DNA of 46,808 nt from JANYJJ01 sp038241115 (GCA_038241115.1 JBBRGA010000007.1:1-46808), one strand, 5' to 3'. Shown: positions 16,212 to 24,800, counted from the first letter of the stretch. Notes: generated by a model not told the origin, from the letters alone. Program-made: numbers and translations.

Positions 16212-17465
16212 ATGACTGAATTCTCTGCACAGACCTCTCCTCAGCTCGCTGTACAAAACCAGCTGCCGTTGGAGACCTACGACGTTGTCGTGGTGGGCGG
16301 CGGCCCAGCGGGTGCTACCGCCGCGCACGACTTGGCGCGCCAAGGTCGCAGCGTGTTGCTGCTCGACCGAGCCGGGCGAATCAAGCCTTGCGGCGGCGCG
16401 ATACCGCCGCGCGCCATCAAAGACTTCGAGATTCCCGACAGCATGTTGGTGGCCAAAGCCCGCTCGGCGCGCATGATTTCGCCCAAAGACAACCGGGTGG
16501 ACATTCCCATCGACAACGGCTTTGTGGGCATGGTCGACCGCGAGCATTTCGACGAATGGCTGCGAGTGCGCGCGGCTGAAAGCGGAGCGGTTCGACGCGT
16601 TGGCACGTTTGACAAAATTACACGCGACGCTGACGGCATGAGCATCGTTCACTACGAGCAACGCGAAGCTGCCACCAAAGGCTTCGGCGTGCCCACTCAA
16701 GTACGTGCCCGCAGCATCATCGGGGCCGATGGTGCGAAGTCCAAAGTGGCCAGCCAACAGGTCAAGGGCGCTGAACGCACCAAGTACGTTTTTGCGTACC
16801 ACGAGATCATCAAGGCACCCGAAGTGAAAAGTGCCGACTACGACGCCTCGCGCTGCGATGTGTACTACCGAGGTTCGGTGTCACCCGATTTTTACGGATG
16901 GGTTTTCCCACACGGCAATACGCTCAGCGTAGGCACAGGCAGCGCCGACAAGGGTTTTTCGTTGCGCGGTTCGGTGGCCAAGCTTCGTGAAACCGCAGGC
17001 ATGTCCGACTGGGAGACATTGCGCCGCGAGGGCGCGCCGCTGCCCATGAAGCCGTTGCCCCGATGGGACAACGGCCGCGACGTGGTGCTGGCCGGAGACG
17101 CTGCCGGCGTGGTGGCGTCAGCTTCTGGCGAAGGCATTTATTACGCCATGTACGGCGGCCGCTTGGCGGCGGAATCGGTGCAGGCGTTGCTGCAAACTGG
17201 CGACGTGCGCTCACTTAAATTGGCGCGTAAAACTTTCATGAAAAAGCACGGAACTGTGTTTCGTGTCTTGGCCGTCATGCAGTGGTTTTGGTACGCGAAC
17301 GAAAAGCGCCGCGAGAGCTTCGTCAAAATTTGCGAAGACCGCGATGTTCAACAACTCACCTTCGAGTCGTACATGAACAAAGAACTGGTGCGCAAAAAGC
17401 CCATGGCCCACGTTCGCATCTTCTTCAAAGACATGGCGCATCTGTTGGGCCTGGCCAAGGCATGA
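16212..17465 (+). CDS. bchP: Geranylgeranyl diphosphate/geranylgeranyl-bacteriochlorophyll reductase
   Basis: FAD-dependent reductase that saturates three double bonds of the geranylgeranyl tail to give phytol. The dinucleotide-binding motif YDVVVVGGGPAGATAAHDLAR is near residue 20, and CGGAIPPRAIKDFEIP and the later AGDAAGVVASASGEGIYYAM are typical of the ChlP/BchP family. The start is ATG 16212 (MTEFSAQ) with AGGTG upstream, giving 417 residues, slightly longer than Rhodobacter BchP because of about 22 N-terminal residues. The stop overlaps a following minicistron by ATGA. It is the second gene of the bchG operon. Confidence 0.96.
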   Translation: MTEFSAQTSPQLAVQNQLPLETYDVVVVGGGPAGATAAHDLARQGRSVLLLDRAGRIKPCGGAIPPRAIKDFEIPDSMLVAKARSARMISPKDNRVDIPIDNGFVGMVDREHFDEWLRVRAAESGAVRRVGTFDKITRDADGMSIVHYEQREAATKGFGVPTQVRARSIIGADGAKSKVASQQVKGAERTKYVFAYHEIIKAPEVKSADYDASRCDVYYRGSVSPDFYGWVFPHGNTLSVGTGSADKGFSLRGSVAKLRETAGMSDWETLRREGAPLPMKPLPRWDNGRDVVLAGDAAGVVASASGEGIYYAMYGGRLAAESVQALLQTGDVRSLKLARKTFMKKHGTVFRVLAVMQWFWYANEKRRESFVKICEDRDVQQLTFESYMNKELVRKKPMAHVRIFFKDMAHLLGLAKA

Positions 17466-17551
17466 GCCTTTGCGGCGTTGATTTGCGCCAGAACGGCTCG
17501 TTTTTGCTGGTGATGGAGGCACAAACAGCGCGACAGGTCATCACATCTTGA
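17462..17551 (+). CDS. Possible 29-residue minicistron bridging bchP and the next gene
   Basis: An ATG at 17462 overlaps the bchP stop (ATGA). The frame runs 29 codons (starting MSLCGVDLRQN) to a TGA at 17549-17551, which itself overlaps the TTG start of the downstream membrane protein (TTGA). This chain of four-base overlaps would let ribosomes reinitiate from bchP through to the small membrane gene. The peptide has no recognisable domain. It may be only a coupling device or chance. Confidence 0.35.
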   Translation: MSLCGVDLRQNGSFLLVMEAQTARQVITS

Positions 17552-17814
17552 GCGAGTTGTTGGCGGGTCCACGCCTTATTGAACTCATCATCGCCATTAC
17601 TTTGCTTGAGGGCTTGGCATTGACGGCTTACTTCCGCTTCACAGGCAAAGGCGTCGCCCCTCGAGAGTTCGCCGCCAATTTGCTGTCAGGACTTTGCTTG
17701 ATGTTCGCGCTGCGCAATGCTCTACTGGGTCAAAGCGGTGGCGTCACGGCGCTGTTCCTGAGCGTCTCAGGCTTGATCCATGCCAGCGATTTGTGGCGGC
17801 GCTGGAAGTCTTAA
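17548..17814 (+). CDS. Small membrane protein at the end of the bchG-bchP operon
   Basis: I do not recognise a named family. The 88-residue product starts at TTG 17548 (read as M-SELLAGPRLIELIIAI). It has three likely membrane segments at about residues 9-28, 43-60 and 63-80, with a positively charged end (DLWRRWKS). It follows bchP by a short overlap chain and is the last plus-strand gene of the photosynthesis cluster. By context it may act in pigment or complex assembly, but that is inference from position only. Coding is supported by uninterrupted frame, consistent hydrophobic periodicity and codon use like bchP. Confidence 0.6.
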   Translation: MSELLAGPRLIELIIAITLLEGLALTAYFRFTGKGVAPREFAANLLSGLCLMFALRNALLGQSGGVTALFLSVSGLIHASDLWRRWKS

Positions 17815-18099
17815 ACGCCCAGCTGCGCCGACACCTGCCGCTCAACACGAGCCGACCGAGATGCCTGAGGATTCAGTGGTTTACTTTTAAAGAAGCGATT
17901 TCTTGCGATCACGGTTCAGCATCACTTCGAGCCCGCGCCGCTGACAACCTTGCTCTACCAGCCCAAACTGAAGTTTTCGGGCATGCAGAGAGAAATGGTT
18001 CAAAGCATAAAAAAAGCAGGTGCTACGCACCTGCTTTTTTTTTCCATTTACCGCCGAAGTTCGCCTAAAGAACTTCGACTCAGGAGCCTCAACGAAGAA
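17815..18099. other. Intergenic stretch closing the photosynthesis cluster
   Basis: 285 bp with no convincing gene. Apart from the terminator at 18009-18043 I see no repeats, tRNA or operator-like motif. It separates the plus-strand bchG operon from the convergent small minus-strand gene. Confidence 0.6.
18009..18043. terminator. Bidirectional rho-independent terminator
   Basis: A perfect 8-bp stem (GCAGGTGC / GCACCTGC, 18016-18034) with a 3-base loop is flanked by a run of A on the left and nine T on the right. It can therefore terminate the plus-strand photosynthesis unit and the convergent minus-strand gene ending at 18100. Confidence 0.92.
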
Positions 18100-18312
18100 T
18101 TACTTGGCTGCTGGCGCTGCTTTTTTCTTCATCGAGCGCTTGGCTTTCTTTGCTTTTTTGGCTGGCTTGGCGGCAGCGGCAGCAGCAGGAGCGGCTGCAG
18201 CGGCTGGCGCAGCGGCAGCAGCAGGAGCGGCTGCTGCATGCGAAGCAGCTTGTGCACTCACGCCGAAAGAAGCGATTGCGGCAACCAGAAGGGCGCTGAG
18301 AATTTTGTTCAT
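18100..18312 (-). CDS. Tiny exported Ala/Pro/Lys-rich protein
   Basis: The 70-residue product starts MNKILSALLVAAIASFGVSAQA, a good Sec signal peptide with likely cleavage after the AQA near residue 22. The remaining ~48 residues are low complexity: repeats of PAAAAA, then a Lys-rich tail with KPAKKAKKAKRS and KKKAAP. The DNA contains a 23-bp direct repeat (18176-18198 and 18212-18234) with a 36-bp period, equal to 12 codons. The mature product would be small, very basic and disordered, able to bind acidic polymers or the envelope. Similar tiny exported proteins seem common in Comamonadaceae, but no function is known to me. It ends just before a strong terminator, which supports a real transcript. 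Confidence 0.7.
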   Translation of the reverse strand: MNKILSALLVAAIASFGVSAQAASHAAAAPAAAAAPAAAAAPAAAAAAKPAKKAKKAKRSMKKKAAPAAK

Positions 18313-19076
18313 GATGATGACTTTCGAGTTGATAAAACAAAGATGGGAATCACGAGGCCAGTGCCAAAAAATATTTCACGGCGGCAATTGATCTCGGCTT
18401 GGCGTTTCGTGGGGGTTGCTTAAACCGCCCCCAGCCACGCTATGCATGGTTTACCAACGCCGTCGATTGCCGGATCGTTGACAAAAACTTTTGACTCAGC
18501 GTTTGTTGTAAGTCCCGGTCTGCGCTGCATCCGATCGGGCCAGTTCATTGACCTCAAAGCGCCCGTGGCGCACTCAGCGCGGCGTATTTTTATTGGGCCA
18601 GCGCAGCGTTTTTGTGCATCCCAAGCGTTTGTTCCGAGCAGCGTGGCGTCGCAACGCCGTCACACCGTTCACGCTGCCGCGACTGCAAGCGGTGATGTTT
18701 TGCGTGACAGCTTCGACAGCGCCGTCTGCGCGCCCCGGCAATTGCCGACGTCTCTGGAGCCCGTTTCTCCGGCGCTGGCTTATCAGGAGCCCGCATCTTT
18801 AACGAAGGTACAACTTATTTTCTATTTTGCAAAACACCTCATTTCGGTGCGTGAAACCGCTTATTCGGTGCGTTTTAAGCACTGATACTGTGCATTTTTT
18901 TCGCGACGCACTTTTTTGCGTTGTCGGTCTGTGCCTGCCAGGCGGGTAAACCGCGCGGCGGTGCTTGGAAATCGAATCCTGCTGTCAACAATGTCGAGCT
19001 GCCGCAAACGGACAGGCTGGCATGCCACTTGCGCAAGCCACTGCGTTCCCTTGCTTGTAGCCAATCTGGAGATCTG
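18313..19076. promoter_or_regulatory. 764-bp intergenic region upstream of the ABC transporter operon
   Basis: I see no convincing gene. It must hold the promoter of the small minus-strand gene (left) and of the transporter operon (right). The only clear structure is a pair of identical 10-mers, TTCGGTGCGT, at 18843-18852 and 18864-18873. A possible -10 element (GATACT) follows at about 18884. Base composition is less GC-rich near 18800-18910 than in the flanking genes. Confidence 0.5.
18843..18873 (+). repeat. Pair of 10-bp direct repeats 21 bp apart, possible activator site
   Basis: TTCGGTGCGT occurs twice with a start-to-start distance of 21 bp, two turns of the helix, about 200 bp upstream of the transporter gene. 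Such phasing is typical of sites for a dimeric activator. No regulator gene lies beside it. Confidence 0.5.
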
Positions 19077-20723
19077 ATGAAGCCTTCAAACCGAACCCCT
19101 CTTTCCTTGGCCGCGCTGGCCATTGCAGTGCTGCTGTCCAGTCAGGCGCAGGCGCAGGAAAAGCTGCTGCGCATCGCCATGACGGCGGCTGACATTCCGC
19201 GCACGCTCGGTCAACCTGACCAGGGCTTTGAGGGCAACCGATTCACAGGCATCCCCATGTACGACGGACTGACGCAGTGGGACCTGAGCAAGGCTGACGC
19301 GCCGAGCGTGGTGATTCCTGGCCTCGCACTGAGCTGGGCGGCAGACGCCAAGGACAAGACCAAGTGGATCTTCAAACTGCGCCCGGGAGTGAAGTTCCAC
19401 GACGGTTCGGCCTTTGACGCTGACACCGTGGTGTGGAACGTGCGCAAGGTGCTCGACAAGGAAGCCATATTCTTTGACGCCAGCCAGGTCGGCGTCACTG
19501 CTTCACGCATGCCCACGCTGCGCAGCGCCCGCAAGATCGATGCATTGACGGTCGAGCTGACCACCAGCGAACCCGATGCCTTTCTGCCGCTGAACCTGAC
19601 CAACCTGTTCATGGCCAGCCCCGCGCATTGGCAAAAGAAATTCGACGCAGCTTCGGGCGCCACACCGGCCGACAAGGCCAAAACCGCCTGGGCTGCCTTC
19701 GCGGCGGATGCTTCTGGCACCGGCCCTTTCAAGATGAGCAAGTTTGTGCCGCGCGAGCGGTTGGAAGTGGTCGCCAACAAAACCTACTGGGACCCAAAGC
19801 GCACGCCCAAAATTGACCGCGTGGTCATGCTGCCCATGCCCGAAGCAAACGCCCGCACGGCGGCTTTGTTGTCGGGGCAGGTGGACTGGATCGAAGCCCC
19901 TTCGCCGGACGCCATGGGCGCCATCACCTCACGCGGCAACAAGATCTATTTCAACCAGCAGCCGCATGTGTGGCCCTGGCAGCTGAGCTTCGCGGAAGGC
20001 TCGCCGTGGCTGGACAAGCGCGTGCGTCAGGCCGCCAACCTGTGTGTGGACCGTACTGGTTTGCTGAAGCTGCTGGGCGGGATGATGGGTGTGCCGAAAG
20101 GCACCGTGCCGCCGACGCATCCGTGGTACGGCAACCCCAAGTTCGACATCCGCTACGACGTGCCCGCCGCGCAAAAGCTGATGGCCGAAGCCGGCTTCAG
20201 CACCGCCAAGCCGCTGAAGGTGAAGGTACAGATTTCGGCCAGCGGCTCGGGCCAGATGCAACCGCTGCCGATGAATGAATTTGTGCAGCAAAGTTTGAAG
20301 CAGTGCGGCTTTGACGTGCAGTTCGACGTCATCGAATGGAACACGCTGTTCACCAACTGGCGCAAGGGCGCCAAAGACCCGTCGGCCAATGGCGCCAACG
20401 CCATCAACGTCAGCTTCGCGGCCATGGACCCGTTCTTCGCCATGGTGCGTTTCACCAGCACCAAGACTTTCCCGCCCGTCAGCAACAACTGGGGTTACTA
20501 CGGCAACGACGAATTCGACAAGCTGATTGCCGAGGCCCGCAATACCTTCGACGACAAGGGTCGTGACTTGGCGTTGTCCAAGTTGCACGCCCGCATTGTG
20601 GAAGAAGCCCCGTTCATATGGATCGCCCATGATGTCGGCCCGCGCGCCATGAGCGCGAAAGTGAAAAACGTGGTGCAACCGCGCAGCTGGTTCATCGACA
20701 TTGCGACCATGACCGTCGACTGA
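19077..20723 (+). CDS. Peptide/amide ABC transporter periplasmic substrate-binding protein
   Basis: Family 5 solute-binding protein (DppA/OppA type) that delivers a peptide-like or amide substrate to the permease. ATG 19077 follows TGGAG and begins a Sec signal peptide (MKPSNRTPLSLAALAIAVLL, cleavage after AQAQ near residue 27). The mature protein has the family signature region LRPGVKFHDGSAFDADTVVW (about residues 100-120) and ends with a typical lobe I strand (WFIDIATMTVD). At 548 residues it has normal size. It heads a five-gene transporter operon ending in an amidase. The substrate cannot be read from sequence; nickel and heme importers of this family are alternatives but the amidase argues for an amide or short peptide. 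Confidence 0.9.
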   Translation: MKPSNRTPLSLAALAIAVLLSSQAQAQEKLLRIAMTAADIPRTLGQPDQGFEGNRFTGIPMYDGLTQWDLSKADAPSVVIPGLALSWAADAKDKTKWIFKLRPGVKFHDGSAFDADTVVWNVRKVLDKEAIFFDASQVGVTASRMPTLRSARKIDALTVELTTSEPDAFLPLNLTNLFMASPAHWQKKFDAASGATPADKAKTAWAAFAADASGTGPFKMSKFVPRERLEVVANKTYWDPKRTPKIDRVVMLPMPEANARTAALLSGQVDWIEAPSPDAMGAITSRGNKIYFNQQPHVWPWQLSFAEGSPWLDKRVRQAANLCVDRTGLLKLLGGMMGVPKGTVPPTHPWYGNPKFDIRYDVPAAQKLMAEAGFSTAKPLKVKVQISASGSGQMQPLPMNEFVQQSLKQCGFDVQFDVIEWNTLFTNWRKGAKDPSANGANAINVSFAAMDPFFAMVRFTSTKTFPPVSNNWGYYGNDEFDKLIAEARNTFDDKGRDLALSKLHARIVEEAPFIWIAHDVGPRAMSAKVKNVVQPRSWFIDIATMTVD

Positions 20724-20733
20724 ACCGGCGCAG

Positions 20734-21684
20734 ATGTTCGCGTTTTTGCTGCGTCGCCTGCTCTACACCCTGCCCATCATGCTGGGCGTGGCGCTGGTGT
20801 GTTTTGCGCTCGTGCACCTGGCGCCGGGCGACCCGCTGGTGTCGATCCTGCCGCCCGATGCCTCGGGCGAATTGCAGGCACAGATGCGCACACTCTACGG
20901 TTTCGACCGCAGCTATCCCGAGCAGTTTGCAGGCTGGGTCTGGCGCGCGCTGCACGGCGACCTGGGCACCAGCATCGCCAGCGGCCGCACGGTGGCCAGC
21001 GAGGTGTTCAGGGCGGTGCAGAACACGTTGCGGTTGGCGCTGTTTGCCACGCTCATCGGTTTTGTGTTTGGTGGTTTCTTCGGTTTCGTGGCGGGGTACT
21101 TCCGCAATTCGCTGCTGGACCGATTGGCGTCCGTCACGGCGGTCTTGGGTGTCAGCGTTCCGCACTACTGGCTGGGCATGGTGCTGGTCATCGTGTTTTC
21201 GGTGCAACTGGGCTGGTTGCCACCGGGCGGCGCAGGCGAAGGTGGCTCGGGCGAATGGGCGTGGGATGTTGCGCATTTGAAGCACCTGTTGCTGCCAGCG
21301 GTGACGATGAGCGTCATCCCGATGGGCATCATCGCGCGCACCGTGCGCGCGCTGGTGGCCGACATCCTGACCCAGGAATTCATCGTCGGCCTGCGTGCCA
21401 AGGGCCTGACCGACTTGGGCATTTTTCGGCACGTGGTGAAAAACGCGGCGCCCACGGCACTGGCCGTGATGGGCCTGCAACTGGGCTATCTGTTGGGCGG
21501 CAGCATCCTGATCGAGACAGTGTTCTCGTGGCCCGGTGCGGGTTTCTTGCTGAATAGCGCCATCTTCCAGCGTGACCTGCCGCTGCTGCAGGGCAGCATC
21601 CTGGTGTTGGCGATGTTTTTTGTGATGCTCAACCTGCTGGTGGATGTTGTGCAGGGGCTGCTCGATCCCCGCATCGTGCGATGA
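20734..21684 (+). CDS. ABC transporter permease, DppB/OppB type
   Basis: First inner-membrane permease of the family 5 peptide transporter. The 316 residues begin MFAFLLRRLLYTLPIMLGVAL, the standard N-terminal helix of DppB-like proteins, and contain six likely membrane segments. The EAA loop is near GLRAKGLTDLGIFRHVVKNAAP (about residues 228-249), the contact with the ATPases, followed by GGSILIETVFSWPG. It starts 10 nt after the binding-protein gene and overlaps the next permease by ATGA, so the pair is translated together. Confidence 0.92.
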   Translation: MFAFLLRRLLYTLPIMLGVALVCFALVHLAPGDPLVSILPPDASGELQAQMRTLYGFDRSYPEQFAGWVWRALHGDLGTSIASGRTVASEVFRAVQNTLRLALFATLIGFVFGGFFGFVAGYFRNSLLDRLASVTAVLGVSVPHYWLGMVLVIVFSVQLGWLPPGGAGEGGSGEWAWDVAHLKHLLLPAVTMSVIPMGIIARTVRALVADILTQEFIVGLRAKGLTDLGIFRHVVKNAAPTALAVMGLQLGYLLGGSILIETVFSWPGAGFLLNSAIFQRDLPLLQGSILVLAMFFVMLNLLVDVVQGLLDPRIVR

Positions 21685-22586
21685 ACACCACCACGCTGGC
21701 CACACCACTGCGGCCCGAGAGCGGCCCCGAACACAGCCCCAAACCCAGTCCCGGCTATTGGCAGACTGTGGGCAGTCGCTTCGTACGTGATCCTGCTGCG
21801 CTGATCGCCGCAGCCATGATCTCCGCGCTGCTGGTGCTGGTGGTTTTCGGCCCCATGCTGGCCCCGGCCGACCCCTACGCCGCGTCGATGCTCAAACGGC
21901 TGCAGCCCATCGGCTCGCCGGGCTATCTACTCGGCAGTGACGAGCTGGGCCGCGACATGTTGTCGCGCCTGATGGTGGGCGCGCGCTTGTCGCTGTTCAT
22001 GGGCATCACACCGGTGGTGATGGCCTTTTTCATCGGCACCGCCCTGGGCGTGCTGGCCGGTTATGCCGGGGGTTTTGTGAACACTGTTGTGATGCGCACC
22101 GTCGACGTGTTTTACGCCTTCCCGTCGGTGCTGCTGGCCATTGCGCTAAGTGGCGCGTTGGGTGCGGGCATCACCAATTCGCTGATCTCGTTGACGGTGG
22201 TGTTCATCCCGCCGCTGACGCGCGTGGCCGAGAGCGTCACCACTCAAGTGCGCAGCCGCGACTTTGTAGAGGCGGCGCGCGCGTCCGGCGCCGGCGCCTT
22301 CACCATCGTGCGCGTTCACGTGCTGGGCAACGTCATGGGCCCGGTGTTTGTCTACGCCACCAGCCTGATCGCAGTGAGCATGATCCTGGCGTCTGGCCTG
22401 AGCTTTCTGGGCTTGGGCGTGAAGCCGCCCGAGCCGGAATGGGGCTTGATGCTGAACACGCTGCGCACTGCCATTTATGTGCAGCCGTGGATCGCCGCGC
22501 TGCCCGGCGTCATGATTTTCTTCACCAGCATCGGCTTCAACCTGCTGTCCGACGGCTTGCGCAGCGCGATGGAAATCAAATCGTGA
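21681..22586 (+). CDS. ABC transporter permease, DppC/OppC type
   Basis: Second permease, forming a heterodimer with the preceding gene product. The 301 residues show the DppC pattern: a cytoplasmic N-terminus rich in Pro, a first helix (AAAMISALLVLVVFGPMLAP), the segment YLLGSDELGRDMLSRLMVGAR, and an EAA loop at about FVEAARASGAGAFTIVRVHVL. It continues with GLSFLGLGVKPPEPEWGLML near the C-terminus. The start overlaps the previous stop by ATGA, and its own stop overlaps the GTG start of the first ATPase by GTGA. Confidence 0.92.
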   Translation: MNTTTLATPLRPESGPEHSPKPSPGYWQTVGSRFVRDPAALIAAAMISALLVLVVFGPMLAPADPYAASMLKRLQPIGSPGYLLGSDELGRDMLSRLMVGARLSLFMGITPVVMAFFIGTALGVLAGYAGGFVNTVVMRTVDVFYAFPSVLLAIALSGALGAGITNSLISLTVVFIPPLTRVAESVTTQVRSRDFVEAARASGAGAFTIVRVHVLGNVMGPVFVYATSLIAVSMILASGLSFLGLGVKPPEPEWGLMLNTLRTAIYVQPWIAALPGVMIFFTSIGFNLLSDGLRSAMEIKS

Positions 22587-23683
22587 CGGCGCAGATTGCA
22601 ATCAGCGACACCACCGATGTCAACGACATCGGTGGCCCTGCGCAGCCGCTGCTCGACGTGCGCGGTCTGGTCAAGCACTTCCCTTTGAAGGGCGGTGTGC
22701 TCGGGGCCGGGAAGTTAGGCGGCGTGGTGCGTGCTGTCGACGGCGTGAGTTTCAGCGTGGCCAAAGGCGAAACGCTGGGCGTGGTGGGCGAATCGGGCTG
22801 CGGCAAAAGCACCACGGCCAGGTTGCTGATGCAGCTGATCACACCCGACAGCGGCGAGGTCATCTTCGACGCCCGCACGGTGGGAAGCCGCGACCTGCCG
22901 CTGAAAGAATTTCGGCGCCAAACGCAGATGGTGTTCCAGGACAGCTACGCCTCGCTCAACCCGCGTCTCACTGTGCAAGACAGCATCGCCTTTGGCCCGC
23001 AGGTGCACGGACTGGTGCGCGCGGCGGCAGTCGCGCGCGCCAATGACCTGCTGACCCGCGTAGGGCTGGAGCCGTCGCGCTTTGCGCAGCGCTACCCGCA
23101 CGAACTCTCAGGCGGCCAGCGACAGCGCGTGAACATCGCGCGGGCATTGGCGCTGCAGCCGCGGCTGGTGATCCTGGACGAAGCCGTGTCGGCGCTGGAC
23201 AAGTCGGTCGAAGCGCAGGTGCTGAACCTGCTGCTGGACTTGAAAGACGATTTCGGCCTGACCTACGTCTTCATCAGCCACGACCTGAATGTGGTGCGCA
23301 GCATCTCGAACCGGGTGCTGGTGATGTACCTGGGCCAGGTGGTGGAAGTGGGCGACAGCGAGGCGCTGTTCAAGCATCCACGCCACCCTTACACGCGAGC
23401 GCTGCTGAATTCGATGCCGTCGATGGACCCCGACCGGCGCACCGAAACGCCCCCGCTGGCCGGTGACCCGCCCAACCCCATCTCCCCGCCGCCGGGCTGC
23501 CGTTTTCACACCCGCTGCCCACACGCGCAGCCGGTGTGTTCGGTGCGTGAACCCAAGCTGGCGACCAGCGCGGGCCAGCACGCTGTGGCCTGCTTGATGT
23601 TTGAAGCGGACAGCGGTCACAGCGCCGCACCCGCATCGGCGCCAGCATGCGCACCAGCACCGGCGCTTCAAGTTGCAGCATGA
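22583..23683 (+). CDS. ABC transporter ATP-binding protein, DppF/OppF type
   Basis: ATPase subunit of the peptide transporter. The start is GTG 22583, which overlaps the permease stop; the longer open frame to 22439 lies inside the permease gene. It has Walker A GESGCGKST, signature LSGGQRQRVNIARAL, Walker B LVILDEAVSALD and the switch His in FISHDLNVV. The C-terminal oligopeptide/dipeptide domain has the Cys motif typical of this subfamily (CRFHTRCPHAQPVC). The N-terminal segment LVKHFPLKGG marks it as the F-type subunit. It is 366 residues, with an Ala/Pro-rich C-terminal tail (ASAPACAPAPA) longer than usual. Confidence 0.93.
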   Translation: MTAQIAISDTTDVNDIGGPAQPLLDVRGLVKHFPLKGGVLGAGKLGGVVRAVDGVSFSVAKGETLGVVGESGCGKSTTARLLMQLITPDSGEVIFDARTVGSRDLPLKEFRRQTQMVFQDSYASLNPRLTVQDSIAFGPQVHGLVRAAAVARANDLLTRVGLEPSRFAQRYPHELSGGQRQRVNIARALALQPRLVILDEAVSALDKSVEAQVLNLLLDLKDDFGLTYVFISHDLNVVRSISNRVLVMYLGQVVEVGDSEALFKHPRHPYTRALLNSMPSMDPDRRTETPPLAGDPPNPISPPPGCRFHTRCPHAQPVCSVREPKLATSAGQHAVACLMFEADSGHSAAPASAPACAPAPALQVAA

Positions 23684-23754
23684 GAACCACGACTCACACA
23701 TCCACGAATTCCCGCTTCTCGCAACTTGTTGCAGGCCTCGCGGCGCCCCTATGA
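23680..23754 (+). CDS. Possible 24-residue minicistron between the two ATPase genes
   Basis: An ATG at 23680 overlaps the stop of the first ATPase (ATGA). The frame (starting MRTTTHTSTNS) closes at a TGA at 23752-23754 that overlaps the ATG of the second ATPase (ATGA). It fills the whole 67-bp gap between the genes. It is most simply read as a translational bridge; the peptide has no recognisable domain. Confidence 0.35.
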   Translation: MRTTTHTSTNSRFSQLVAGLAAPL

Positions 23755-24764
23755 CTGCACCTTTCGTCGACATCCAAAACCTGAGCGTCACCTTCACCGG
23801 CGGGCGCAAGCCGGTGCCGGCTGTGAGCGGCGTCAGCCTGCAGCTGCAGCGCGGCGAAGTGCTGGCACTCATCGGCGAAAGCGGCTCGGGCAAGAGTGTC
23901 ACGCTGCGTTCTTTGCTGCGCCTGCACCCGCCCAAGCAGACAGTCGTCAGCGGCCAGGTTCGTGTCGGCGACCAAGACGTGCTGGCCTTGTCGCCCAAGG
24001 CCTTGGCCGCTTACCGGGGCAAGGTGGCCGCGATGATTTTTCAGGAGCCATTGCTGGCGCTGGACCCGGTCTACACCGTCGGTGCGCAGATCATCGAGAG
24101 CATCCGCCGCCACGAAAACGTCAGCGCCTCGCAGGCACATGCCCGCGCGCTGCAGCTGTTCGAGAGGGTGCGCATTCCCAGCCCCGAACGGCGGCTGCAG
24201 GCCTTCCCGCACGAGATGAGTGGCGGCATGCGCCAGCGCGCCATGATCGCGCTGGCACTGGCCTGTCAGCCGCAGCTGCTGCTCGCTGACGAACCCACCA
24301 CGGCGCTGGACGCGACCGTGCAAATTCAGATCCTGCTGCTGCTGCGTGAATTGCAGCGTGAGATGGGCCTGGCGGTGCTGTTCGTCACGCACGACATCGG
24401 AGCGGCGCTGGAAGTGGCGGACCGCATTGCCGTGATGTACGCCGGCCGAATCGTTGAAGAAGGCACCGCACGCACGCTGCTGCGCGCGCCTCGCCACCCC
24501 TACACGCAGGCCCTGCTGCGCGGCCGCGCGCATGGTGCGCTGGCGCCGGGCCAGCGGCTACAGAGCATTGCGGGCGCACCGCCCGATCTGTCAGCACTGC
24601 CGGTGGGTTGCGCTTTTGCCGCGCGCTGCCTGTTCGCCACTGAAGACTGCCGCAACACCCGCCCTGAACCTGTCAGCCTGGCGCCTGGCCATTCGGCACG
24701 CTGCCTGCGCACTGATGCCAGCGCGGCCACCGCAGCAACAGCCGCGACCTCCGCGACGCTTTGA
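23751..24764 (+). CDS. ABC transporter ATP-binding protein, DppD/OppD type
   Basis: Second ATPase of the transporter. ATG 23751 (MTAPFVDIQNLSVTF) gives 337 residues; an in-frame extension upstream lies within the end of the preceding gene. Motifs are Walker A GESGSGKSV, the Q-loop in MIFQEPLLALDP, signature MSGGMRQRAMIALAL, Walker B LLLADEPTTALD and switch His in FVTHDIGAAL. The C-terminal peptide-transporter domain has CAFAARCLFATEDC. The SGGMRQR signature and the IFQEP sequence mark the D-type subunit. The C-terminus ends in a short Ala/Thr repeat (TAATAATSATL). No strong ribosome site is visible, in keeping with coupling from the upstream minicistron. Confidence 0.92.
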   Translation: MTAPFVDIQNLSVTFTGGRKPVPAVSGVSLQLQRGEVLALIGESGSGKSVTLRSLLRLHPPKQTVVSGQVRVGDQDVLALSPKALAAYRGKVAAMIFQEPLLALDPVYTVGAQIIESIRRHENVSASQAHARALQLFERVRIPSPERRLQAFPHEMSGGMRQRAMIALALACQPQLLLADEPTTALDATVQIQILLLLRELQREMGLAVLFVTHDIGAALEVADRIAVMYAGRIVEEGTARTLLRAPRHPYTQALLRGRAHGALAPGQRLQSIAGAPPDLSALPVGCAFAARCLFATEDCRNTRPEPVSLAPGHSARCLRTDASAATAATAATSATL

Positions 24765-24800
24765 CACCACGTTTGAATCGACTCCTGAATAGAGCCCCCG

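Noticed and set aside
18442..18885. 147-codon open frame in the transporter leader region
   Set aside because: No ribosome site, a random-looking composition and no domain; treated as non-coding.
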